From: an uncultured Flammeovirgaceae bacterium | GTDB taxonomy: Bacteria; Bacteroidota; Bacteroidia; Cytophagales; Cyclobacteriaceae | Assembly (NCBI GenBank): GCA_937883755.1 | Contig: CAKZYA010000006.1 | Coordinates: 62,001-126,000 of the forward strand | Length of the DNA: 64,000 nucleotides | Direction of reading: 5' to 3' | In this document: positions 19,278-29,830 of the stretch, piece after piece | Layout of the letters: each line of letters starts with the position of its first letter | How positions within the stretch are numbered: position 1 is the stretch's first letter | Notes under the pieces: model-generated | What the model saw: the letters and a program-made list of their open reading frames with translations, nothing else | What the model was told of the DNA's origin: nothing | Database searches by the model: none | Program-made: the position numbers and the translations under genes

Positions 19278-20486
19278 CTAATATTTTCCCCATTTAATGT
19301 AGGTCTCCAGGTCTTTATCGCCCCGGCCTGACAAATTGATAATAACCACATCACTAGGTTTTAGCTCCATTTGCGCGAGAACACTAATGGCATGAGCGGT
19401 CTCAATGGCGGGAATAATACCTTCCAGTCGGCTAAGTTGGATTCCGGCCTGCATAGCTTCATCGTCAGTTACATTGTAGAATTTAGCTCTTCCGCTATCG
19501 AACAGATGAGCATGCAGCGGACCGATGCCCGGATAATCTAGTCCGGCAGAAATAGAGTGAGGCTCTACTACTTGACCGTCTTCGGTTTGCATTACTAACG
19601 AGCGACTGCCGTGCAAAATACCGGCTTTACCTAGAGCAGTGGTAGCGGCTGATCTTCCTGAAGCAACTCCCAACCCACCCGCTTCTACGGCAATCAATTC
19701 AACGTTGGATCGATTTAAATAATGGTAATAAGCTCCAGCGGCATTGCTGCCTCCGCCTACGCAGGCTACTACGTAATCTGGGTCTTCTGAACCAATTTTT
19801 TCTTTGAGCTGCCATTTGGTTTCCTCACTAATCACTGACTGAAAACGGGCGACCATATCAGGGTAAGGGTGAGGTCCAACGACTGAACCAATGATGTAAT
19901 GACTATCAATTGGATTGTTAATCCAGTGACGCATGGCTTCGTTCGTAGCATCTTTCAGGGTTTTGCTACCGCTGTGGGCAGGAACCACTTCGGCACCTAG
20001 AATTCGCATTCGCTCTACGTTAGGCTTTTGGCGCTCGGTGTCCAGTGCGCCCATAAACACTTTACACTCCATCCCCATCAGGGCACAGACGGTAGCCGTA
20101 GCTACGCCGTGCTGTCCGGCTCCGGTTTCGGCGATGATGTATTTCTTATTCAGTCGCTTGGCTAAAAGGATTTGTCCAATAGTATTGTTTACTTTATGTG
20201 CTCCGGTATGGCATAAGTCCTCCCGTTTCAGGTAGATATTCGCCCCGTACTCTTGCGAAAGTCGTTCGGCAAAGTAAAGCGGAGTAGGACGACCGACGTA
20301 ATCTTTCAGCAATTGCTGAAATTCTTCTTGAAAGTCTTCTTCTCGTGTAATCGCAAGATAATTCTCCCGTAGCTCTTCAATATTAGGGTGGAGCATTTCG
20401 GGGATAAACGCCCCGCCAAACTGCCCGTAGTAGCCGTTGTTGTTTACCTGAAACGATACTTGCGGTTTTTCTTGTACCTCGTTCAT
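19278..20486 (-). CDS. trpB: tryptophan synthase beta subunit
   Basis: [78 protein letters not shown]. Confidence 0.98.
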   Translation of the reverse strand: MNEVQEKPQVSFQVNNNGYYGQFGGAFIPEMLHPNIEELRENYLAITREEDFQEEFQQLLKDYVGRPTPLYFAERLSQEYGANIYLKREDLCHTGAHKVNNTIGQILLAKRLNKKYIIAETGAGQHGVATATVCALMGMECKVFMGALDTERQKPNVERMRILGAEVVPAHSGSKTLKDATNEAMRHWINNPIDSHYIIGSVVGPHPYPDMVARFQSVISEETKWQLKEKIGSEDPDYVVACVGGGSNAAGAYYHYLNRSNVELIAVEAGGLGVASGRSAATTALGKAGILHGSRSLVMQTEDGQVVEPHSISAGLDYPGIGPLHAHLFDSGRAKFYNVTDDEAMQAGIQLSRLEGIIPAIETAHAISVLAQMELKPSDVVIINLSGRGDKDLETYIKWGKY

Positions 20487-20645
20487 AAGTCCTCTGAATT
20501 AAGACTGAAAATTACAAAATATAGTTGAAAGGTGATAGCGGATAATTGATAGCGAATAACAAAGAAGGGCAGTTCTACAACTTTTTATCCAACTGCGGAC
20601 TACTGACTGTCGACTGTGGACTAGATTTTCAAAGTTTTCCCTATT

Positions 20646-21821
20646 TTGCGGTTTGAGTTTTTACTGATGCCCGACCAACCTTTGTATGTGTTAGCGATGC
20701 TTTGCTTGAGTGTGCTCATTTGTGAGTGGCTGGTTCGCACTACGTTTCTTAAGCATCTGAGTACAGCCTTGCTGGTCATTCTGTTTGTGGCTTTACTGGC
20801 AAATTTGGGCATTATGCCTTCAGCTTCGCAGGGTTCACCCGTTTACTCCGGCATTTTCACTTACGTTGCCCCACTATCTATTTTCTTTTTGCTGCTGGAC
20901 GTCAATTTGGAAAGTATCAAAAGGGCGGGAGCACCGATGCTGATTTTGTTTGGAGTAGGTATTGTCGGCACAGTGCTGGGAGTGCTGGCTGGAATGTATC
21001 TAATTGGTGGGGGCGAGCAGTTTGGCGAACTATATCCAGCCATTAGTGGGATGTTTGTCGGTACGTACACCGGGGGTAGTGTCAATTTTAACGCCATTGC
21101 TATTCACTACAATGTGATGGAGGAAGGAGTGTTGTACGCTGGAATGGCAGCGGTTGATAATATCATTACTGCGTTGTGGATGGTGGTTACCCTACTGGTA
21201 CCGACGTTGTTCCGCAAGAAGGCTAATCGCCCCGTGACGAATATTACCGATCAGGCTACTAAAACCATTCCTCCCGAACGGGAGAAGGAAACGATTGGTA
21301 TCATCTCACTGAGCATTTTGCTGAGTCTAGGCTTTTTCAGCTTACTAATTTCCAATCTATTAGCTGAATGGTTGGCAACGCTGGGAATTGTAATTCCCTC
21401 CATTCTTATTCTAACGACTATTGCCTTGCTGTTAGCACAGATTCCGGCATTACACCAATTACCGGGCGGACATTTACTGGGTTTGTTTAGTGTTTACTTG
21501 TTTCTCGCGGTAATTGGGGCATACTGTGAGTTTGCTGCGCTCAGTCAAATTGGTGATTTGGCATGGCGGTTGTTAGTACTGGTAGTCACCATCGTACTGA
21601 TTCACGGGCTTTTCACATTCGGGGCAGCCGCTATCGGGAAGTTAGATTGGGATGTGGCCGCTGTTGCCTCCCAGGCCAATATCGGTGGCTCTTCATCAGC
21701 CCTAGCCCTAGCTAAAAGCCTAAACCGAATGGATTTATACCTACCAGGAATTCTGGTTGGTGCCTTAGGCAATGGGGTCGGTACATATTTAGGGTTTTTA
21801 ATTGCTGGGTGGTTGGCGTAG
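20646..21821 (+). CDS. DUF819 family membrane protein
   Basis: ~10 TM protein; GMFVGTYTGGSVNFNAIAIHYNV and ASQANIGGSSSALALAKSL. Confidence 0.85.
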   Translation: MRFEFLLMPDQPLYVLAMLCLSVLICEWLVRTTFLKHLSTALLVILFVALLANLGIMPSASQGSPVYSGIFTYVAPLSIFFLLLDVNLESIKRAGAPMLILFGVGIVGTVLGVLAGMYLIGGGEQFGELYPAISGMFVGTYTGGSVNFNAIAIHYNVMEEGVLYAGMAAVDNIITALWMVVTLLVPTLFRKKANRPVTNITDQATKTIPPEREKETIGIISLSILLSLGFFSLLISNLLAEWLATLGIVIPSILILTTIALLLAQIPALHQLPGGHLLGLFSVYLFLAVIGAYCEFAALSQIGDLAWRLLVLVVTIVLIHGLFTFGAAAIGKLDWDVAAVASQANIGGSSSALALAKSLNRMDLYLPGILVGALGNGVGTYLGFLIAGWLA

Positions 21822-22031
21822 GTATAAATCCCCCTTAACCCCTTGAGGAAAGCAGAGCTGTTGTATTCCAAAATACATTACGAGATACTGTACCCATCGT
21901 CAACGCTGTAATTTCACATAAGATTGCTACTTACTCTACTAATGGTAATGGTGGTGTCCGGAAAGGTCACTACTATTTATCGATGAAGATGAAAAAGAGG
22001 AGCTATGTTCCAGTTCATTAGGTATAGACAC

Positions 22032-22535
22032 CTAAAACAAACTCAGCACCCCGTGGGCGATGCGCTTTTCGTGGTCGAGTAGCCACTTTTTACGCCACAT
22101 GCCACCATTGTAGCCCGTTAGGTTGCCACTTGCCCCGATGATGCGGTGGCAGGGGACAATAATCGCAATCCGGTTTTTGCCATTCGCCAAACCCACTGCT
22201 CGGCTGCTTTTGGCGTTACCAATCTGTCGGGCCAAGTCAGCATAGGTATTCGTCTGACCGAACGGAATCTTTAATAGTCCTTGCCAGACGGTTTGTTGAA
22301 AAGGAGTACCTTCCTGCTGGAATTGTAATCCAAACGTTCGGCGCCATCCGGCAAAGTATTCATCTAAGTGCGTAGCACATCGTCGGAGTAAAGCTGGGGC
22401 ATCATCGGCATTCACCGCTTCTTCTTCTAATTCCTGGTGCAAATCAGCGTAGCGCACCCCGGTAAGGAAGGACTCATTTCCGCTGATGAGTAAATCACCT
22501 AAGGGGGAAGGATGCACGATGGTGAAGGTATGCAT
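22032..22535 (-). CDS. ogt: methylated-DNA--protein-cysteine methyltransferase
   Basis: GTPFQQTVWQGLLKIPFGQTNTYADLA; IIVPCHRIIGASGNLTGYNGG. Confidence 0.95.
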   Translation of the reverse strand: MHTFTIVHPSPLGDLLISGNESFLTGVRYADLHQELEEEAVNADDAPALLRRCATHLDEYFAGWRRTFGLQFQQEGTPFQQTVWQGLLKIPFGQTNTYADLARQIGNAKSSRAVGLANGKNRIAIIVPCHRIIGASGNLTGYNGGMWRKKWLLDHEKRIAHGVLSLF

Positions 22536-22540
22536 GGCAT

Positions 22541-23359
22541 CTATACATGCTTACGGTAAGCTTCAATAATCTGGTTGAGAAACTCAGCTTGATCCATGCT
22601 CCAGTAGCGGTTAGAAAAAATTTCTACTTCAATCATCCCCTTAAACCCAGCTTCTTCCACCCATTCCCGAATCTGAGGCACATTGATGCAGCCTTCGCCC
22701 ATTAGTCCTCGGTCGAGTAGGAAATCTTCGGTAGGTACCCGCCAGTCGCACACGTGGAAAGCTGAGAGGTTACCGTTGCGCCCGCAGCGCATAATTTCGG
22801 ATTGTAAATTATCGTCCCACCAGAGGTGATATACGTCAGCAGCAATGCCTACCCAGGGGGAATCGATGGATTCCGCCATATCGTTGGCCTGCCCCAGCGT
22901 ATTCACTGCTGAGCGGGTATCGGCGTACATGGGGTGCAGCGGTTCAATGGTTACTTGCACCTGATTAGCTTCGGCGTGGGGCAAAATAGCTTCTATCCCT
23001 TCCTGAATCTGCTGTCGTGAAGTAGTTAACGGCTGGCTGGGTTCAGCCCCGCAGACTAGCACTACCATTGGTGCGCCTAATTCAGCCGCCTCGTCAATTG
23101 CTCGCTTATTATCATCAATAGTGGCCTGTCGTTTCTCAGCACTGCTAGCCGGAAAAAATCCGCCTCGGCACAGCGATACTATGCTCAACGCATGATTGCG
23201 CAGGCGGTCACCCGTTTGAGCAATATTTCTTCCTTCTAAAGCATCGCGCCATACGGTAATACCTTTCACACCCGCTTCGGCAAAGCGTTCGGATGATTCT
23301 TCAATACTCCAGGGCTTGGTAGTGATGGTATGGATGCAGAGTTGAGACAGGTCTTCCAA
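22541..23359 (-). CDS. sugar phosphate isomerase/epimerase (AP endonuclease family 2 TIM barrel)
   Basis: SIEESSERFAEAGVKGITVWRDAL; QVTIEPLHPMYADTRSAVNT; VGIAADVYHLWWD; GMIEVEIFS. Confidence 0.88.
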   Translation of the reverse strand: MEDLSQLCIHTITTKPWSIEESSERFAEAGVKGITVWRDALEGRNIAQTGDRLRNHALSIVSLCRGGFFPASSAEKRQATIDDNKRAIDEAAELGAPMVVLVCGAEPSQPLTTSRQQIQEGIEAILPHAEANQVQVTIEPLHPMYADTRSAVNTLGQANDMAESIDSPWVGIAADVYHLWWDDNLQSEIMRCGRNGNLSAFHVCDWRVPTEDFLLDRGLMGEGCINVPQIREWVEEAGFKGMIEVEIFSNRYWSMDQAEFLNQIIEAYRKHV

Positions 23360-23445
23360 TGTAGTACTAGTTTAATCGGTGAATAGCGATTAAAATTACA
23401 AAAGGAATTTACTTACTCTAGCATTCTACTAGGTTTTCTCAACGT

Positions 23446-24552
23446 TTACCCAGTGATAGAAAAGGCATGAGCCGGAATTTCTCCTAGATTCTTCATCATA
23501 TTAACGTGAGAAACCAGTGCATCCCGAAAGCGCGTCTTTTCATAATAGGGCAATTGAAACTCTTTAGCTGTCTGCTCCACAATGGGAGAAATAGCTTCGT
23601 AGTGGATATGGCAGATATTTGGAAACAGATGATGCTCTACCTGAAAGTTAAGTCCTCCTACATACCAATTTAACAAGCGGTTACTACGAGCAAAGTTGGC
23701 CGTCGTTTCTAACTGGTGAATAGCCCAGGCATTTTCAATATTACCTTCTTCATTAGGTAGCGGCTGCTCTACATCCTCTACGATATGCGCCAGCTGAAAC
23801 ACTAGAGTAAGTATGTACCCCGCAGTGAAGTGCATAGCTAAAAGTCCGATTATTACTTGCCACCATAATAAGGGAGTGATTAGTATTGGAAGAGCAATTG
23901 TAAAGAAGAGATACAACACCTTCGTAAAAATAAGTTTCGTCAGTTCGCTAGAGAACTTTGTTTTTTGCCGCTCTACCATCCCAGTTCGATGATAGTTGAG
24001 TAGCTTAATCAAGTCGCTGATGATGAAAAACAGGGTATTGAACCCGTACAAGAAGAATACATATACGTACTGGTAGCGGTGTATCCACTGGAGGGGCGCG
24101 TGCTTTGATAGGCGAATAACCAATTTAGTTCGGATGTCGTCATCTAGCCCATGAATATTGGTGTAAGTATGGTGTAGTACATTATGCTGTATTTTCCAGA
24201 CGACTGGGTTAGCCCCAATAAAATAGGTGAGATAGCCTACCCAGCGATTAACGGTAGCGTTACGGGAATAAGAACCGTGCAGGGCATCATGCATAACTGA
24301 CATACCAATACCGGCCATTGCTACTCCCATAACAACTGCTAATGGCAAAAGCCACCAGGCATTGACCGATAAGGTAAGTATGGCTGCATAAGAGCCGAGG
24401 TAGAGCGTTGTGAGAATAATGGTTTTTGCTACCATTCTCCGGTTGCCATAATGAGAGATTTCCTTGTCTTTAAAATACTGATTGACGCGTTTGCGCAGCG
24501 TCGGAAAAAAGGTTGATCGATCAGCATCGACAAACCGTACTTGGTAGTTCAT
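23446..24552 (-). CDS. fatty acid desaturase / acyl-CoA desaturase (front-end-like)
   Basis: Three His boxes HDALH, HNVLHH and QVEHH. Confidence 0.92.
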   Translation of the reverse strand: MNYQVRFVDADRSTFFPTLRKRVNQYFKDKEISHYGNRRMVAKTIILTTLYLGSYAAILTLSVNAWWLLPLAVVMGVAMAGIGMSVMHDALHGSYSRNATVNRWVGYLTYFIGANPVVWKIQHNVLHHTYTNIHGLDDDIRTKLVIRLSKHAPLQWIHRYQYVYVFFLYGFNTLFFIISDLIKLLNYHRTGMVERQKTKFSSELTKLIFTKVLYLFFTIALPILITPLLWWQVIIGLLAMHFTAGYILTLVFQLAHIVEDVEQPLPNEEGNIENAWAIHQLETTANFARSNRLLNWYVGGLNFQVEHHLFPNICHIHYEAISPIVEQTAKEFQLPYYEKTRFRDALVSHVNMMKNLGEIPAHAFSITG

Positions 24553-24750
24553 ACAACTGGTTTAAAGAGCGAAAATGATACGCTGCTCAGTCAAGAAAGA
24601 TGAGCCAAACGAGAGGGAGTGAGATAACACCGTCTGGTGGGGCAATGATCCTTAGTGTCTGTATGCCACGCTAATTTAATTCCCCTCTACTACATATTGT
24701 TTTAAGAGAATGTTCAAGGGAAAGGCAAAATAGAATAAATTTCCCGCTAA

Positions 24751-25236
24751 TCAATTGCTTTTCTTTACTATCAGCGCTACCGCATGAGTGGCTACACCTT
24801 CTTTTCTCCCCACAAACCCCATTTTCTCGGAGGTAGTTGCTTTAATGGATAGAGCTGATTCGTCTACCTGCATTACTTTAGCCATAGTAGTCCGCATTGC
24901 CAGAATATGAGGATTTACCTTTGGAGCTTCCAGGCATACCGTGGCATCAATATTTCCTAATTCGTAGCCTTCCCTACGCAGTAGTTGCATTACTTCTCTC
25001 AGCAAAATTTTGCTATCAACCCCTTTATACTGTGGGTCAGTGTCGGGAAAGTGAAAGCCAATATCGCGTAAGTTCGCTGCACCCAACAAGGCATCACAGA
25101 TCGCGTGAATCAGTACATCGGCATCCGAATGGCCTTTTGCCCCGTGGGTGTGTTCCAGGCGAATACCTCCTAGCCAGAATTCTCTTCCCTCTTCTAGTTG
25201 GTGAACATCGTAGCCGTAACCAATTCTAAAACTCAT
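24751..25236 (-). CDS. ispF: 2-C-methyl-D-erythritol 2,4-cyclodiphosphate synthase
   Basis: RIGYGYDVHQLEEGREFWLGGIRLEHTHGAKGHSDADVLIHAICDALLGAA; IKATTSEKMGFVGRKEGVA. Confidence 0.97.
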   Translation of the reverse strand: MSFRIGYGYDVHQLEEGREFWLGGIRLEHTHGAKGHSDADVLIHAICDALLGAANLRDIGFHFPDTDPQYKGVDSKILLREVMQLLRREGYELGNIDATVCLEAPKVNPHILAMRTTMAKVMQVDESALSIKATTSEKMGFVGRKEGVATHAVALIVKKSN

Positions 25237-25240
25237 AGAA

Positions 25241-25270
25241 TAATTGAAAATTGATAGTGGATAATTGATA
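25241..25270 (-). repeat. leader repeat (CTATCAATTATCCA-CTATCAATTTTCAATTA) upstream of ispF
   Basis: Two degenerate units on the minus strand, ending 4 nt before the ispF ATG; related to 33953-33987 and 44829-44845. Confidence 0.5.
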
Positions 25271-25431
25271 GTTTTTAAGTTGCTGAAAATCAGTGCTCTG
25301 AATTGTGAGTAACGTATAGGTTTAAGATGGAATTAGTATGAATGCAATGATACGAAAAGCTATCTACTTGTCACTACTTTATCGGCATTCATATCTTTTG
25401 CTATTTTCTATCGTTCACTGTTAATTGCACC

Positions 25432-26682
25432 GTGCCACGGTGGCACTGTACATTGCTTCCTTACATGGCAGATACCATTCAGTACCAATACGATCCCGAT
25501 CATCTACAGAACTCTGAGCCTACCAAATATCGGGCTGAGGATTTAACTCCCGAGCAGATGGTGATTAATATCGGCCCCCAGCATCCCTCTACCCATGGTG
25601 TACTTCGACTAGAGGTGGTTACAGAGGGAGAGGTCATCGTAGATGTAGTGCCACATTTGGGCTATTTACACCGATGCTTTGAAAAGCACGCTGAATCATT
25701 ACCTTATAATCAGATCATTCCCTACGTAGACCGGATGGATTATTTGGCAGCAATGAATTCTGAACACGCTTACGCGATGGGAGTGGAGCGTATGCTAGGG
25801 ATTCAAGATAATATTCCGGCTCGGGTAGAATATATTCGAGTGCTGGTGGCGGAGCTGAATCGTTTGGCTTCGCACTTCGTAGCGATTGGTACCTACGCTA
25901 TGGATATTGGGGCGTATACCCCTTTTTTATGGATGATGCGTGATCGCGAACATATTCAGCGGATGCTGGAGTGGGTCTGCGGAGCCCGGATGCTCTATAA
26001 CTACATCTGGATTGGTGGTTTATTTTACGATCTGCCCGTTGGCTTTGAAGAACGCTGCCAAGAATTCGTTACTTACTTGCGACCAAAGCTAAGCGAATTA
26101 GAGCAGTTGGTTATAGATAACAAAATCTTCGTAGAGCGTACCGCTAACGTAGGCGTATTGCCATTGGATTTAGCTATTAATTACGGAATCTCAGGCCCAA
26201 TGCTTCGGGCTTCAGGTTTACGTTACGACCTAAGGCGGGTAGACGGTTACTCAGTATACCCCGAGTTGGAATTTGATATTCCGATTGGGGAAGGAAAAAT
26301 GGGTGCCGTAGGCGATTGCTGGGATCGAACCTATGTTCGGGTACGGGAGTGCTACGAATCGTTACGGATCATCGAGCAGTGTATAACCCAACTAACTGGC
26401 GACCACAAGCGCACCCGAGAATTTGATCCCCGAGCCGTAGTTCCTAAGAAGATCCGTCCGAAGCAACAAGATTTATACGTACGAGCTGAGAACCCTCGGG
26501 GCGAACTGGGTTTCTATTTCCGGGCTGATGGGCGCAGCGACATTCCCTTCCGCTGCAAAGCCCGTAGCTCCTGCTTTGTAAACCTTTCTATTCTGGCTGA
26601 GCTCAGCCGAAGCGGCATGATTGCCGACCTGGTAGCCATCCTTGGCTCTATTGATATTGTACTGGGCGAGGTAGATCGGTAA
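25432..26682 (+). CDS. nuoD: NADH-quinone oxidoreductase subunit D (likely start 25465)
   Basis: [84 protein letters not shown]. Confidence 0.97.
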   Translation: MPRWHCTLLPYMADTIQYQYDPDHLQNSEPTKYRAEDLTPEQMVINIGPQHPSTHGVLRLEVVTEGEVIVDVVPHLGYLHRCFEKHAESLPYNQIIPYVDRMDYLAAMNSEHAYAMGVERMLGIQDNIPARVEYIRVLVAELNRLASHFVAIGTYAMDIGAYTPFLWMMRDREHIQRMLEWVCGARMLYNYIWIGGLFYDLPVGFEERCQEFVTYLRPKLSELEQLVIDNKIFVERTANVGVLPLDLAINYGISGPMLRASGLRYDLRRVDGYSVYPELEFDIPIGEGKMGAVGDCWDRTYVRVRECYESLRIIEQCITQLTGDHKRTREFDPRAVVPKKIRPKQQDLYVRAENPRGELGFYFRADGRSDIPFRCKARSSCFVNLSILAELSRSGMIADLVAILGSIDIVLGEVDR

Positions 26683-26822
26683 CCAAGCATTTTTCAGTGT
26701 AATTTCCAACTTAATATGCCAGATGTAATTTAGCTACTCAAATTCAGTATTAAGAATCTCATTAAGGCTATACTTTTGGTTGAGTGTTTATAACTAATAA
26801 TACGGTCTAAAACATAAGATTC

Positions 26823-28343
26823 ATGACATTCGCCCAGATACTGAATGCGGGTATCCGAGATGATCAGCCTTCTCACTTACAAAAAAAAATAAGGATTGCC
26901 AACAGCGTAGCGCTCATTGTTAGCTTTGGGGTAGCCCTGCCCTTCATAATCGTTTCGCTGATTCATTTTCCTCCTGTAGCAATTCTTCCTAGTATTGGTT
27001 TCTTTGTTTGCCTAGGTTCTATAGGAGCAAATGCATTAGGAGCTCCAGTGACTGGAAGGGGAATTATTTCACTGTTACCGGTTACACTAACGGCTCTCTT
27101 TCATGTTGGCTTGGCAGCTGCTGGCGAACCACCGATATTTGGAGTGTACTTAATAGCATTAAGTTTTTCTAGTGTTGTGTTTTTGGTGTTTGACTTGCGG
27201 GAAAAAACCTATTTATTTTCTATCGCTGGTATTATAGCACTCATTTTTATCTCATTCCCCTACACCCAACATTGGTGGGAGCCTGTGATCGATGATACAA
27301 TCATCCGAGAGGGGTACGTGAGCATTGTTGCTATTCTTACCAGTCTTACTTTTGCTTTTGGTAGCGTTCTTACATTGGTAACTCAAAACCAATTATCCGA
27401 AAAAAAAACTGCCCAATTACTTGCTGAAGCAAATGAAATCAATGAAAAAGCTAAAGAGTCAGAGCAAGAACTAAAGGAAAGCCTGAAGCAGTTAGAAGAA
27501 GCCCAAGAGGAAGAGAAACGGCGACAGTGGGTAGCTGAAGGGCTAGCCCAAACGGTAAGCATACTTCGTGAGAATGATGATCTACAAAGTATGAGCGACC
27601 GAATTATTAGCCATATCATTCGCTATATCAATGCCAATCAGGGGGGGCTGTTTATCGTCGATGAACAAGGTGGCAATGAGTGCCTTCGTCTTCAAGCTTG
27701 TTATGCCTACGGGCGCAAAAAATTTAGAAAAAAGACAATAGCTATCGGAGAAGGGCTACTGGGGCAGACGTATCTAGAGAAAGAATACAACTACCTCACT
27801 GACATTCCTCAGGACTACGTTGATATTACTTCCGGCTTGGGTAAGGCCACTCCTCGTGCTTTACTGATTATACCCCTTATGATTAATGAAGAAGTTGAAG
27901 GAGTGTTGGAGTTAGCTTCTTTACAAGAGCTTAAGCCGCATGAGATTGAGTTCGTTCAAACATTAGGCGAAAACATTGCCGCTACGCTGCGGAATGGTCG
28001 GATAAGTACCGAAACTAAAATGCTGTTGGAAGAGTCGCAGCAGCAGACTGAAGAGATGCGGGCACAGGAAGAAGAGATGCGCCAGAACATGGAAGAACTA
28101 CAAGCTACTCAGGAACAATCGGAACGCTTAAGGGCTGAGCTAGAAGAAAATGAAAACTTATTAAAAGAAAAGCTTCAAGAACTAGAAGATGCTCAGCGGG
28201 AAACCGAGGAAGTGCGCCGGGTTGAGAAACAACGTGCTGATGAGCAAATCAAGTCCAGAAATAAGATGATGGAAAAGGCCATGCAAAAATTTAAGGAAAG
28301 AGAACAAGAATTGATGGCTCAGCTAGAAGCTGCCAAAGAATAA
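26823..28343 (+). CDS. membrane-anchored GAF-domain sensor with flanking coiled coils and no recognisable output domain
   Basis: About 6 TM, coiled coil, GAF-like region (VSILRENDDLQSMSDRIISHIIRYINANQGGLFIV...GVLELASLQELKPHEIEFVQTLGENIAATLRNGR), long C-terminal Glu/Gln coiled coil. Confidence 0.85.
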   Translation: MTFAQILNAGIRDDQPSHLQKKIRIANSVALIVSFGVALPFIIVSLIHFPPVAILPSIGFFVCLGSIGANALGAPVTGRGIISLLPVTLTALFHVGLAAAGEPPIFGVYLIALSFSSVVFLVFDLREKTYLFSIAGIIALIFISFPYTQHWWEPVIDDTIIREGYVSIVAILTSLTFAFGSVLTLVTQNQLSEKKTAQLLAEANEINEKAKESEQELKESLKQLEEAQEEEKRRQWVAEGLAQTVSILRENDDLQSMSDRIISHIIRYINANQGGLFIVDEQGGNECLRLQACYAYGRKKFRKKTIAIGEGLLGQTYLEKEYNYLTDIPQDYVDITSGLGKATPRALLIIPLMINEEVEGVLELASLQELKPHEIEFVQTLGENIAATLRNGRISTETKMLLEESQQQTEEMRAQEEEMRQNMEELQATQEQSERLRAELEENENLLKEKLQELEDAQRETEEVRRVEKQRADEQIKSRNKMMEKAMQKFKEREQELMAQLEAAKE

Positions 28344-28377
28344 ATCGTTTACCCATTTATTAAAGATAAAATGCCCT

Positions 28378-28797
28378 ATGGAAAATATTAGCGAAAGTTT
28401 TTTTGAAGCAGAGTATGATCAATCTATCAACACTATTGTAGTACGATGGCTTACTTCGCCCTCATCTCAAGAATTCAGAATAGGTATGAATCATATTATT
28501 ACTCTTTTACGAGAGCATCCAACTGGTACGCTGCTAACGGACACTACTAATTTGGGTGCAATTGATGAAGATGACCAAATATGGTCTTATACCGAATGGC
28601 TAGAGCAGGCGGTGGTTAACGGATACGATACCCTCGTACTTGTTATGTCTCCTGATATCTTTGCCCAAATGTCGGTGGAAGATATTATGACTCAAGCCAA
28701 TGCGGCTACAAAAGGTCGAATAGTTAATCAGTACTTTGATAACGAACAGGATGCCAAAGCGTGGATAAAGCAACGATCCGAAACGGTTAGTCAATAG
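28378..28797 (+). CDS. SpoIIAA/STAS-like small protein, paralog 1
   Basis: MSPDIFAQMSVEDIMTQ...YFDNEQDAKAWIK shared with the next two ORFs. Confidence 0.75.
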   Translation: MENISESFFEAEYDQSINTIVVRWLTSPSSQEFRIGMNHIITLLREHPTGTLLTDTTNLGAIDEDDQIWSYTEWLEQAVVNGYDTLVLVMSPDIFAQMSVEDIMTQANAATKGRIVNQYFDNEQDAKAWIKQRSETVSQ

Positions 28798-28968
28798 AGA
28801 CAGAAACATACAATTGCTAATCAGTAAGGTGACCTCGTATCTAGGCTGGTGAACTGAAGTTAACCAAAGCGAGAGCTACTAAGGCTTATCAGCCCAAAGA
28901 AACTACACTTCAAGTAGCATTACAGCAAAAAGAAGAATTAAACCGTCTTGTAAAATCCCAAAATTAAT

Positions 28969-29364
28969 ATGACTATGGTATCTTTTGATGAAAAGTTCTT
29001 ACAAATTTATTACGATGAAACGGTGCCTTGTGTCACCATGCAGTGGAAAGACTTTGCTACCAGTGAAGAGTTTAAGATCGGTCTAAATAAGGGCTTAGAC
29101 TTGCTTATGGAGCAAAATACAGAAAACTGGTTGGCAGATTTACGAAAGATGGATGTGATTGATCCAGACGATGAAAAATGGAGCAACGAAGATTGGTTTC
29201 CAAGAGCTTTGGCGGGTGGAGTAAAGAAGATGGCGCTCATCCCATCTGAAGATATATTTAACAATATGTCGGTAGAGAGTATTATGAACGAAGTGGCAGG
29301 AACAGGCTTGGTAGTTCATTACTTTGATAATGTAGAAGAAGCGAAAACGTGGTTGAAGTCATAA
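28969..29364 (+). CDS. SpoIIAA/STAS-like small protein, paralog 2
   Basis: SEDIFNNMSVESIMNE...YFDNVEEAKTWLKS. Confidence 0.75.
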   Translation: MTMVSFDEKFLQIYYDETVPCVTMQWKDFATSEEFKIGLNKGLDLLMEQNTENWLADLRKMDVIDPDDEKWSNEDWFPRALAGGVKKMALIPSEDIFNNMSVESIMNEVAGTGLVVHYFDNVEEAKTWLKS

Positions 29365-29396
29365 ACTTTTTATTAATCATTTAAATAAATCTATGT

Positions 29397-29804
29397 ATGG
29401 AAGTAACAGTAATTTCGGTGAAGAATGCTTTAGGGGAAGACATTCTTCAAATCGAGCACGATGAAGCTCGTGATTGGCTTTACACTCGTTGGATAGGTGA
29501 TGTAACCGTTGAGGATGTTAAAGCAGGGGGAGAAAAGATGCTAGAGCAAATTCAAGAAAAATCTTGCCAAAAGGTACTAAACGATAATCGTGATGTTACT
29601 GGCTCTTGGGATGATGCAAATGAGTGGATCACTCAGAATTGGATGCCTCGGATTGTCAGTGCTGGTTTGCAGAAATTTGCTCATATTATATCGCCAGATA
29701 TTTTTGCTGCTATGTCAGTGGAGGAAATGATGACTCAAGTAAGTGGCTTTGAGATGCATATTTTTGAAGATGAAGAGAAAGCGAAAGTCTGGTTGAGGTC
29801 GTAA
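29397..29804 (+). CDS. SpoIIAA/STAS-like small protein, paralog 3
   Basis: ISPDIFAAMSVEEMMTQ...IFEDEEKAKVWLRS. Confidence 0.75.
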   Translation: MEVTVISVKNALGEDILQIEHDEARDWLYTRWIGDVTVEDVKAGGEKMLEQIQEKSCQKVLNDNRDVTGSWDDANEWITQNWMPRIVSAGLQKFAHIISPDIFAAMSVEEMMTQVSGFEMHIFEDEEKAKVWLRS

Positions 29805-29830
29805 TCAATTCGGTCTTACCGTAGAATACT

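Noticed and set aside
21822-22031. Possible small gene or transposase scar between DUF819 and ogt (frame ending ..VRKGHYYLSMKMKKRSYVPVH*)
   Set aside because: Too short and interrupted by stops; no recognised family or terminal repeats.
28600-29264. Minus-strand ORFs across the SpoIIAA-like paralogs
   Set aside because: Antisense to three mutually similar CDSs, which is strong evidence for the plus strand.
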